Source of the DNA: Ophiura sarsii
Lineage: Eukaryota; Echinodermata; Ophiuroidea; Amphilepidida; Ophiuridae
Direction of reading: 5' to 3'
NCBI GenBank assembly: GCA_035610835.1
Contig: CM069454.1
Span: forward strand, 67,590,291-67,654,290
DNA length: 64,000 nt
Position numbers and translations under genes: made by a program
Part shown: piece after piece, positions 1-11,300 of the stretch
Layout of the letters: the number at the start of each line of letters is the position of its first letter
Position numbering within the stretch: the stretch's first letter is position 1
Notes under the pieces: model-generated
What the model saw: the letters and a program-made list of their open reading frames with translations, nothing else
What the model was told of the DNA's origin: nothing
Databases searched by the model: none

Positions 1-168
1 TCTCGAGGATAATGCCAAAAAGGTACAATCCCGCACCTTAATATGGTTTGGGTGGGGGTGAGTGGAGCGATACACGATAGAATAACGAATTGCTTATTAT
101 TTCATTTTAACTGTGTGTGACGAGTTACTTATACCTAAAACTTTTGGATAGACTTCGGAGGTATATTC

Positions 169-1145
169 TAAAGTACTCAACAAAATAAAGTCATACACTT
201 TGTTTATGTCCTATATAGTGATCTCCTTCAATTATGTTTTGACCAAACAGACTAGATAGACATTTGGAAGAACCTTTTAGGCACAATTTGGTACCATACT
301 TGCCACAAAACAACAATGATAAGCCATGATTAGCCTCATTTAAAGAAAACCCGTGACGTTTCAAAATTCGCAGTTTCAACACACTACGCGGAGAGAAAAT
401 GTTGTGTATGCATTGCATAGCCTGGACAAACGCTGGGGATATCGATCACACATGCAACACTACCCATACATGACTGTTTAAATTTGAATTAGCCCGCGCA
501 GAGGAAATGTGCAGTGATCAATACGGGATATGTGCATGATATCCGTCGGTCTTTCTCCCGCGTATAGTGTATTGTAACGCGCGTTTCTTTCACTTTCTCT
601 ATCTGCAATCTGGTACGAGGGAAAGTGGTTTGGTAACGTTGGCTCCTTCGTACCAGTAACCAGATCAACGTTCAATTCAAAGGACTAGAATAATTAAGTC
701 ACGACACGACTCTCAGTTCATGAGTTGTAACATTTACAATCATTGATAATCATCTTTTATTTGAATTATTATCTTGGTGCTATGGTTGTCTGATTATCTC
801 TTAGGCATAGCAGCGCTGGTTTGCGTGGGAGCAGATTCGGGAGAAGATTTGCTCCCAATAATCAGACAACCATAGCACCAAGATAAATACACAAATTACG
901 AGTAACACTGTAACAATAAGGTTTGTTACAGTATTGAATATATGCGAATTTGGAAACGTCACGGATTTTCATTAACTGGTGCTAGTTATGGCTAATCTTT
1001 GTTGTTTTGTTGCAAATTTGGTACCAAATTGTGCCAAAAAGATTCATCCAAATGTCTATCTAGCCTGTTTGGGCAAAAAATAATTGGAAGTCACTCCATA
1101 GGACATAAACAAAGTGTATGACTTTCTTTTGTTGATCGAGCACTT
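169..1145. mobile_element. Non-autonomous inverted-repeat element (MITE), relative of the one at 25602-26210
   Basis: The left arm (about 169-415) and right arm (about 940-1145) are imperfect reverse complements about 200-240 bp long. Both carry the CAACAAAA...AAAG outer segment, the ACTTTGTTTATGTCC segment and a stretch around CAAATTTGGTACCA. The same arm sequence forms the 609-bp element at 25602-26210, where boundaries are cleaner. No transposase is present. The centre has been enlarged by another hairpin at 770-885. Family assignment is open; the relative has a TA target duplication, which fits the Tc1/mariner group. Confidence 0.6.
770..885. repeat. Hairpin with a perfect 27-bp stem
   Basis: Positions 770-796 and 859-885 are perfect reverse complements (TATCTTGGTGCTATGG at the outer end), separated by a 62-bp loop. 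It lies inside the inverted-repeat element 169-1145 and is absent from that element's relative at 25602-26210, so it is probably a small nested MITE. It could also be a structured transcript segment, but nothing shows transcription. Confidence 0.6.
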
Positions 1146-1240
1146 GAATAATACACGAGTAATCATGTTTGGCAGTCTAGACGCCATCTTGGACGCCATC
1201 CTGAAAACAACTACATGCCAGAGTGGTTAGAGTTTAGTTT

Positions 1241-1483
1241 AACACTTTCCATGCGGCAGGCGGCTGCAGACGACATTCCAAAATTTCACAAAATGTTTAA
1301 AAAATATCAAAATTATGGAATGTCATTACCATATTTGGAATCATCTTGAGAAATGCATTGACATAAGTACAAACATGACTAGTATCGGGTCAGTAATCCT
1401 TGAGATAGACTTTGAAAATTGTGAAAGGTTTCTAAAAAATCTGTTTTGTGTATGGTAAAAATAATAGCCGCGTGGAAAGTGTT
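1241..1483. mobile_element. MITE of the AACACTTTCC family
   Basis: About 243 bp, bounded by AACACTTTCCATGCGG at the left and CCGCGTGGAAAGTGTT at the right, giving terminal inverted repeats of about 16 bp. Just inside the left end is the signature GCAGGC-G-CTGCAGACGACATTCC. Other copies lie at 3210-3452, 10544-10784, 10791-11033, 43970-44352 and 44950-45171, with a fragment at 24059-24108. No coding capacity. Confidence 0.75.
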
Positions 1484-1682
1484 AACACATAATATGGAAT
1501 TCTTATATTTATGTTATAGTATTTCAGGAGTCTAATTGAATTTTGACACAAATGATAAATGACTTTGTCTGACTTTGACAATCATGATCCACTCATCCAC
1601 GACGACAACATACCATCGAGTATCAGGTACTATTCACAATAATCAATGTTCCATAAAAAACACATTTAATGCAAGTTCAGCA

Positions 1683-2125
1683 GTTTAATCAGGGGTATGC
1701 CACTCAATTTGCCGATCTGAAGCTACTTTTGTTTAACTTTGGTGAGTGTCCCATTGTTGGTGGCGCTGTTTTGACGTATGCTTTAGGTATTAGACTTAAT
1801 TGAAGTTTACACGGAATTGTTGGGAAAATTCCCAAAAACATTGTCCGGCTTTGAAAGTTATGATAAAACGTACGTGCTGGACGGGTTTTCCAACCATGAA
1901 ATATTATATGATACTTTACGTTTCATTATTTATTTTAGGTATTTGAATTCATTCTCTCACTTTACACCATATCGTCATTGTTTGTGTTCTACGGACTTGC
2001 TGCCGCTGAGTTTCATAAAATGGCGCTGTTGCCTTTTTAAAATTATGCAAACGGGACCTGTTTAGCTACGCACGTCAGTATAAGACTTTCCTATCCCAAA
2101 TTCAATAGAATCCCTGGTTTAATAC
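1683..2125 (+). mobile_element. MITE just upstream of gene 1; inverted copy at 11690-12232
   Basis: The segment runs from TTTAATCAGGGGTATGCC to ATCCCTGGTTTAATA, whose ends are imperfect inverted repeats of each other. A diverged copy in the opposite orientation lies at 11690-12232, sharing the GGGGGCGCT/GTGGCGCTG core and the CTTTCCTATCCCAAA segment. Its right end is about 80 bp from the gene 1 start codon, so the proximal promoter region of gene 1 includes transposon sequence. No transposase is encoded. Confidence 0.55.
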
Positions 2126-2206
2126 TATGATTATGATTATAGTCTACCCACCTATACCCGGTCAAGTGAACTGTTAAAACGCATCAAGTCTTTGATCAGT
2201 AGAGTC

Positions 2207-2306
2207 ATGGCGAATTCCAATCAGCGTAGCATCCGCCTTGTTTTAAGCGTTATTGCCCTTTGTCTTGCAGCTATTGTGTTGCCAGATGTTTCGGCATCAA
2301 CGAAAG
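2207..2306 (+). CDS. Gene 1 exon 1: start codon and signal peptide
   Basis: The ATG at 2207 opens 33 codons ending in phase 1 before the donor G|GTATGT. The peptide begins MANSNQRSIRL, has basic residues at 7 and 10, a hydrophobic core of about 15 residues (LVLSVIALCLAAIVL), and a likely signal peptidase site after VSA (residue 30). This ATG is chosen because the hydrophobic core follows directly and the phase fits exon 2. The exon would be missed by length-filtered ORF calling, because the open frame stops a few codons into the intron. Confidence 0.75.
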
Positions 2307-5300
2307 GTATGTACACTACTGTTCCATAGCTGTTAATAATCAAACCAGCGTACTTAATGCTTCAAAACCGCAGGATTCAATTTGAAGCCAAACGAGAATA
2401 ATATTAGGGCGTGTCCTGAGTGAATTTCTTCCTACTAATAATGCTGTTGAGGTTGTCTGCCGCTCCCGCTGCAGCTTCATCTGAGGATAGTCATGTATTG
2501 TTTTCTTTGACGAATGATATTGTGACATAAGAGGGGACATTTTATCAATAGGCCTGTACAGAGTTAATCACAAATACTTTGCACGTATTGAAACGGCTCA
2601 TTGACATGAGGCGGGATTAAGATCATAATTCGTAGAATGTGTGTCCGGTTTTTTGTGTAGGCCTGGAGTGTAGGCATTGTCAGTAACAGGAACATCGGTA
2701 AATGACAGATGCAGATGTAGATGTAGATGTGTGTATAGTTTTGCTTCACAGACACTTCATGACCTAGATTATAGAATGTTTGAAGGTCAGGTATAACTTG
2801 CAAATGTTGAATGAGGGGTGTAATATGAACTCCAGTTTACAAGTTCCATTGAACAAGTCACGTCTTAAAATGGTAGGAGATAAGCTAGAACATGTCATGA
2901 TCTTCTTCGCTTGTATTTGGCATTTTAGTATGGTAATTAGAGACCGATGGATCGTAAATATAGGTTATCTTCAAAGGAGATTTCCTGACTAACACCATTA
3001 TCCCTCAATTTCCTCACATGACCAGGTGTTCTGTATGTAGTGTCTGGTTCCTATCGCCATTACATTAATTGTAATGAAAAGATTATAACTTTATCTAATG
3101 AATCGAGGTCTTTAAGTCCTGTTACAAGTAGTACAGTTGATGTGACCGTCTACCATTAGAATAGTAGTAACACAAATGTATGTTCATTTTTTTCTAAAGA
3201 CATCATTTTAACGCTTTCCACGCGGCAGGCGGCTGCAGACGACATTCCAAAATTTCAAAAAATGTTTCAAAAATTTCAAAATTATTGAATTCTATTACTA
3301 TATTTGGAATCACCATGAGAAATGCATTGAATTAAGTACAAACATGCCTAGTATTGGTTCAGTAAGTCTTTAAATAGACTCTGAAAATTACGAAAAGGTT
3401 TCGGAAAATTCTGTTTTGTAATGGTAAAATTAATAGCCGCGTGGAAAGTTTTAAACCTGCTATTTCCACTAATATAAATGACACATATTAGATGTTTGAC
3501 GTCAACTTGACCATTTCGACATGACTGCACGGCTGTTTGACTGTCCGATTTATAATTAGAATTATGGAATAAAAAAAGATTACATAGTGGCCCAGTTATG
3601 GTTTGACCTGATTTAGGTAGCGCTAATGAATACGAGTATACGGTGAAAATTTTACGAAAATTGTAGGAGCCATTTTTAAATTATCGGCATTTTCTACTTT
3701 ACACACATTTGACATGTAACTCTATGGGAAATGTGGCCGATGAGGGCGCTATTATAGTAAATAATAATATTCAAAGCGCTAATTCTCAGAAATGGCACCT
3801 ACAAATGTTCTGACATTTCTACAAAAGATGGCCAGTATATTCAGGTACTTGAATAAGTTAAAACCAGAATCGGGCCAGCAAGTTACGGTGTTCTCAGAAT
3901 AAAACGGACAAATTATGTGAGATCAAACAGCCGTGACTGGTCGCATACATTATTGTCGCATACATCAAAACCCGCCGTACGTCGCCATAACACTTACAGA
4001 GACACAGCTCAATTTGAAGTCGTTACAAAAACAAAAGAATTTTCAAGAGAAACATTGATGGACAAATGTTTGAGCAATTATGACAAGTGATACATCATTT
4101 TAAAAGTTTGTAATTTTAGCATTTTCAACATCAAGAAATCAGACAGATTATTTTTCATCACTTAAGGCTGGTTTTGATGGAGTGGGTCACATTTTTAAGT
4201 CAGTATTTTTCAAAAGTCCAAATTTGTATCTTCAGTGATACAAATTAATTGAATATAGGCCTATGATTTTAAAATATCATATTGAGGTACATTTCGGTTT
4301 GAAGTGTATGATAGATAAATGATTCAGTAGCAGCGAATTTTAGCTCGATAACTAGGGCTTAATCCCTATACACACAGAGGCACACAGTGTAAACTGAGTT
4401 AGTTCAGCACACAGTGTAAACTGAGTTCAGATCATCATCCGGATATCTGAAATTAAACAGAGGCATACAGTGTACAATGTATGCGTCTGTGGGTGTACAG
4501 GGATTATCAAATGTGTGTATCGGGTGTCGTAGACCATTTTCTCATTTTCATCCAATTGCCAACAGCAGCAGATTTAAAAACCATCCATTTTTAAATACAC
4601 CGGTAATTCGACGAATAAACACACACTGTTCTACGGGCAAACGGACCTACCAGATAGGGTCGGACGGTACGGGCAAACGGACCTACCAGATAGGGTCGGA
4701 CGGTACGGGCAAACGGACCTACCAGATAGGGTCGGACGGTACGGGCAAACGGACCTACCAGATAGGGTCGGACGGTCGGACGTTGTTTTCCAACTTTTAG
4801 CAATTTTCACAATTTTCAAAAAATTCAATATTTTTTGAATTCGAAAAAAAACCCATGGGTTTATTTTCGTAAAAAAACGATGGTTTTATTTTCGTTGCCT
4901 AAACTGAATAATTTATACGATAATTTGCATTTATTATTAATAGGTCGTAAAAATGAGAAGCTAGTAAATATCGACCCGGAGATATGGACAGTGGCTCTAG
5001 GTATTTTGGGCACACGAGAGGAGTATGTGTAAGTCAATCAATTTGAATAGTCTTGTTTCTTCGATATAGAAAAATTCGGATCGTCTAAATAGAAGATAAT
5101 TGCATACTAATAGTCGTCAGCGTCACATTATATGGAAATAATTCCAACAATGCGTCCGTCCGTATGTGTGTGCGTGCATACATGCGTGGTGCATAAACCC
5201 GGAAAGCGTACAGGGCGATTTCAAAAATGACGTCTTGATTGGTCACTCGTGAATTCGTTACGCGCATTCATGCATAGTTGTTCCCAGAGCCTGCTCACGA

Positions 5301-8300
5301 CGCTCATTGAAGCCAAAGAACGGACGGCGCACCATGACAACAACAAATACGCATCATTGATTGGTTTGTTCAGGAATTGTGGGTACGCTGATTTTCACTG
5401 CGGGTGATAGCAAACTTGTTAACATGTTTTATTCGTTTTTACATAGATCAAATTTATGCTCAAATTGTGAATTTTGATGCGTATAGTGTCGTGTTTATAT
5501 TACGTCATATCGTCACTTTTTCATTTTCGTTATTATGTTCTATTATTTCATTTTGTCAGGGATCCATTGAGCGGAGAGATTAAGGGTTTCAATCCCGATA
5601 TCATCGAGGCCGGTAAGTGGACATTTCAATTCGAGGGGTCAGAGTTTTCACACAAAATAGCTTGAGAACATAAATAGATTCACTGACGACGGTGAAAGGA
5701 ACCATAGTTCCCTGGAGCCATAGTCTGGCTTCCATAGACATAATACGGAATGAAGAGCGTTGCGTGTAGAGATGAGTGCCTTACACAAACCTATACTTTA
5801 TTAAGGGCGGGCTATGGCTCCATCCCAGATAACATAACTATATTGGCCCAATATTGGCCCAATATTGATTTTTCATTGGCCCAATATTGGCTTAATATTA
5901 TTTGGCCATTGGCCCAAGCTTGGCCCAATATTGGCACTCGCCAATGAGTGCAAATATTGGGCCAATACTGGGCCAATATTGGCATTTGCCAATGAGTGCC
6001 AATATTGGGTCAATACTGGGCCAATATTGGAACTCGCCAATGAGTGCCAATATTGGGCCAATACTGGGCCAATATTGGAACTCGCCAATGAGTGCCAATA
6101 TTGGGCCAATACTGGGCCAATATTGGAACTCGCCAATGAGTGCCAATATTGGGCCAATACTGGGCCAATATTGGAACTCGCCAATGAGTGCCAATATTGG
6201 GCCAATATTGGAACTCGCCAATGAGTGCCAATATTGGGCCAATACTGGGCCAATATAACATAACAATATTGGCCCAATATTGATTTTTCATTGGCCCAAT
6301 ATTGGCTTACAATATTGGCATAATATTATTTGGCCATTGGCCCAAGCTTGGCCCAATATTGGCACTCGCCAATGAGGGCCAATATTGGGCCAATATTGGG
6401 CGATCTTGGAGAAATGTTAGGTAGGAAACCAGGTGGCCAAGACCAATTTGGCCAAGGGCAAGCCTAGGACAAGGGAACAAATCTTCAAGGGACAGGACAA
6501 GGCACAAGATCCTAGCCAAAAGGCCGGGAAGCGATAACTCTTAACAGCGGCCGCCTTTTTTAGACCACGTCATAATTTGAATATCAAATCAATGGTGTTA
6601 TTTCCCGCCCCTGGTATATTGCGCCCATTATTAGACCAATATTGGTTCAATATTGGTGACCAACCATTGGCACTCAATTGGTCACCAATATTGGTCCAAT
6701 ATTGATTGCCAACATGATGCCAATTGACGAGCGCCAATGTAAAACCAATATTGGTCCAATATTGGTGACCAAGAGAGTGCCAATGGCATTGGCACTCAAT
6801 TGGTCACCAATATTGGTCCAATATTGATTGCCAACATGATGCCAATTGACGAGCGCCAATGTAAAACCAACATTGGTCCAATATTGGTGACCAAGAGAGT
6901 GCCAATGGCATTGGCACTCAATTGGTCACCAATATTGGTCCAATATTTGTAGCCAACATGATGCCAATTAACGAGCGCCAATGTAAAACCAATATTGGTC
7001 CAATATTGATGACCAAGAGAGTGCCAATGGCATTGGCACTCAATTGGTCACCAATATTGGTCCAATATTGGTTGCCAACATGATTCCAATTAACGAGCGC
7101 CAATGTAAAGCCAATATTGGTCCAATATTGGTGACCAATAAAATGCCAATGCCAATATTGCCAATAGGGAACCAATATTGGCCCAATATTGGTCAACAAG
7201 ATAATGCCAATGCCAATATTGCCAATATTGGGCCAATATAGGGCCAATATATGTATGTTGTCTGGGATGGGACTATGTCACCAGGGGACTATGTCCCCTT
7301 CTACACCGGAATGGGCTCAATATGTTGGTGTTTTCTTACTACTACAACTGATGAGTTGTTTTCTTTCCATGTTTCCGGAGGAGGGCGTCTGCCGCTTCAC
7401 TATGCAAATGCGTTGTTTTCTTGGACGATTGCTATTGTGACATAGCATTTTTTATGATAATTGACATCATATATTAAACCACTCTCACCGCATAAGACTT
7501 CACTATTGGTAATCATGTGTCTGTTTGTTTATTTATTGTTTGTTTGTTTGTTCTGAATGCCGACAGTTTGTAGGATTGCCAACAAGAGCTGTTGCCTGGT
7601 ACAAGATCCGTATCAGAACTGCTGGAAAACCATCGAGGGGGGTGAATCATTTGGCGGAGTTGGTCTTTTTGGCCACTACTACGATGCGTGCTCACGTAAG
7701 ATCAAAAACCTGGGCCCTGACATATTTTCCCATAATTAACATTTGAATATTGATATGGAAATACATATATTTAGCTTTTATTCTGTAATTTGACATTGTA
7801 TTACTATTGCCATCCTCCCCGACGAATTAACATTTGAATATTGGTACATACATACTTATACAGTCAACTATAACTGACCAGGTCAAAAATGAGCTAACTC
7901 TAAGTATAACTCCTATATATTAAATTAAATTATTAAGTTGTTGAGAAATTTCTCCTCTTTAATTTGAGATATTGCATGCTAAGAAAATGCGAAGTTACAA
8001 TCCCAAATTGTCAAGTACACTCAGACGTATGCTGGTTCCCTGCATCTATGGGCTCCACACAACTTATCCATAGATGCAGGTACGCGCCGATTTCCACTCG
8101 AAGCTGATTTGCTGCCATAAAAAATCCACAAATAAATTCGATGAAGCCAGCGTCACGCTTAGAATGATAACAAATTTGCTGATTGGCACAAACTACACGT
8201 GTATCGGCGCTAACCACAGCGCCGGACAGCACACGCACATGCACGCATGTCATAGCGCGTTCCCCATCGCGCCGTATCTATGGCAGCGCGACAATGACGC

Positions 8301-11300
8301 TTCAGCGTTCGATGCGGTATCTCAGCTACAGTGTGTTGATCGTTATTTACCTTATGCCATAACAGAGCGACAATGCAATGTGTTGAACTTACGGTTACGG
8401 CCGGCAATTGATTTGCCCGTACCTGCACCAGGATAAGTTGGGCCGGGGATCCAGGGTGCAGGGAACCAGCATAACTCAGACGTGGCAGATTACTTTATAG
8501 TGGCAGATTACTATATAGTAGTGGTAGTGCTAATTTACGTACCGGTCGATGCCCAGGTTGTTGGATAGTCAGTCGGCTGCATTGTTACGGTTGTTCAATA
8601 AGGCACACACGCTTTACCTGTCATACTCCCCCGTGTTGAAACAAAAAATGTGAAAACGAAATCATACTTGACGTTACATTTGGGATCAATATTCAACCAT
8701 ACTTTTAGAGTTATTAGCACATTTATTACCTGGTCAGTTACTTATTTTGTTGACTGTATATATATATATTTAACCTAATTACGTATTTGGCCTTGTATTG
8801 CCATCCTCCTCAACCGCCTAACCCCGGTTTGTTTAATATATCAAAATGCATAATAACACGACATGATAATATTACACACACACAAAATTAAGCCATTCCC
8901 TGTTTCGGGTAATACGCTAATGAGATATCGCGTAGTACGGTAGTAATGCGGTTTCTCACATGTTTTTTAAAATCTCTTTACCTGTCTACAGCGTGGTCAC
9001 CCTCAACTGGCAGACAGCGGACTTTCCAATTCACATGTTCCTATTTCAAAGAATATTACGCCACTTTTGCTGTCAGACCTGGCAACCCTAATAACTTCGA
9101 TGCGCAGAATTTGTCAGGCAAAAAGATCGGGTTTGTATCTGGCTATGTCTTTGATGCGGAGTGTGTCGGATTGCAAGCCGGAAACATTCAGGTGCGTAGC
9201 TATAATCGGGTCTACTTGTATGCCCGGGGGGGGGGGGGGGGGGGGGGGGGTTTCTCACATTGATATGGTATACGTACATGTGCCTACCTTTTGGGGTGCC
9301 TTTTCCCCGGGGCCTTTTCGCAAAAATTGGTATAGCGATGGGGTGGTTTTCATCACAGACCAAAGCGCCCAATTGGCATAAATTGGGTGTATTTTGAGGC
9401 ATTTTTGGAAAAAGCGCCCAATTTGTGCACAATTGGGTGCTTTTCTTACAAAATTGGTATATTGATGGGTGGGAAATTAGCCAAAAAATAGGTATAGGGA
9501 GGCACATCCACGTACGATTTTGGCGAAAGTAACCCCCCCCCCCCCCGGGCTTGTATGGTTAAGGGTCAGCTTTAATGATAATGATAACATTACATTTGTA
9601 AAGCGCACAATACTACAAAAGTGTTGATGCGCTGTAGTACGATACAAATATTGACTAGAGCTAATTGTGCACGGATATTGGCTTCCTTAGTTTAATCAGA
9701 GCATTCTTTCAAATTGTACCCCTTTATAGGTCATTGACCGATAGTGACCTTCAAGAACAAAATTATATTTGGCTCGTCAAATGACATTAAATGCAACGAG
9801 TACAATCAAAATCCGATCATGTGTTCCATTTAGTCCTATATAGGCCAAAAGTGACCTAGGCCTATTCCTGACCTTTGTTAGCAAGGTCATGATTAAATAT
9901 TGGGTCTTGTGTCTTATCAAAAGACATAGGATGCAACAAGTCTGATCAAAATCGTAGCATGCCGTACATTTGATCCTGTATAGGTCAATGACCCCTAGTG
10001 ACCCCCAAATAATATGTCACTTTTAATCGGTGAAGACCCTATGATATGTACATTGACTCAAAGAATCTTTTGACTAATTCGGTGTTACCTTCATGTATGC
10101 ACATAGACATGGTCATAATATAAGGAATCTTTTGACCAATGCTGGCAATTGTAACATGCCAACTGTAGCATTTGGAAGAAGAAACGCGAGGATCGCAATA
10201 ATTATATTGGCTCGCTTCGCAAGATTAGTTATGCACTGTTCGGCAGTGGGTTTCTATCGTGTTGAGCGAGGCTTATTCAGTCTCTTGTGTAGTTTGAATC
10301 AATCAGAAACTGGTAGCGTTGTGACTCCTACTTCGATCTACTCAAACACCATGACTAAGAACTGAATAAGATGCTATTAATAAGCAATGTAATAATAGTA
10401 ATCGTTCTAAATATCTGTTGTCACCATGTTTCAGGGTGCGATTCTTCCAAAAGAAAATATCGTGATATATTCAAGTGACGCTAAGTTGTTGGAAGGTATT
10501 TCCAATGGAGAGGTAAGTTATATACAATTTTATACTCGATATTAACACTTTCGACGCGGCTATTAGTTTACCATAATCAAAACAGATTTGTCAGAACCTT
10601 TCCCAATTTTCAAAGTCTATCTCAAGTATTTTTGAACCAATGCTAGGCATGTTTGTACTTATTTCAATGCATTTCTCATGGTGGTTTCAAATATGGTAAT
10701 GAAATTCAATAATTTGGACATTTTTAAACCATTTTGTGACATTTTGGAATGTCGTCTGCAGACGCCTGCTGCGTGAAAAGTGTTAAGGTTAACACTTTCC
10801 AGGCGGCAGGCTTCTCCAGACGACATTCCAAAATGTCACAAAATGTTTCAAAAATGTCAAAATAATTTTATGTAATTAATATATTTGGAATCACCATGAA
10901 AAATGCATTAAAATAAGTACAAATATGTCTAGTATTGGTTCTGTTATCCTTGAGATAGACCTTGAAAGTTAGGAAAGGTTTCTGAAACATCTGTTTTGTA
11001 TTTGGTGAAACCAATAGCTGCGTGGAAAGTGTTAATTTGAAGCAGATATCAATATTTTTAAAGTTTTGCACCTGTTGCGAAAACACATCTGGCAACGTAT
11101 ATGTATGGCATGACATCTGGCAACGTATATGTATGACATTTTAAATTTAAACTGGCGACTTAACCCTACATCTGTTAAGTAATCAAACCTCTCCTTGGAC
11201 AAAAAGATCCCCGATCATGTAATAGATCGACCTTATAGCCTGAGCCACCTGATCATGCACTTTGTGCAACTCCGCGGCTTTTATTTCGAGACCTGGACGT

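Larger units (their letters stand above)
2307..4943 (+). other. Gene 1 intron 1
   Basis: The intron is about 2.6 kb. It holds a MITE (3210-3452), a short repeat at about 2450-2540 that recurs at 7385-7445 (GTCTGCCGCT ... ATATTGTGACATA), a small duplication of CACACAGTGTAAACTGAGTT around 4375-4430, and the 36-bp tandem repeat at 4633-4776. Between 3460 and 4370 I see only AT-rich sequence without a supportable feature. Confidence 0.65.

Noticed and set aside
4477..4828. Repeat-protein-like frames (TYQIGSDGTGKR units) on both strands
   Set aside because: These are translations of the perfect 36-bp minisatellite. Open in more than one frame on both strands, so no coding signal.
5865..6291. Overlapping open frames of 90-134 codons on both strands, reading repeats such as ANIGPILGQYW
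   Set aside because: They come from the 48-bp CCAAT repeat, which is free of stops in several frames because its length is a multiple of three. No start, splice or family evidence.
9088..9507. 139-codon minus-strand frame with a proline run
   Set aside because: It is the translation of the poly-G MITE and crosses exon 5 in antisense. It is explained by the element.
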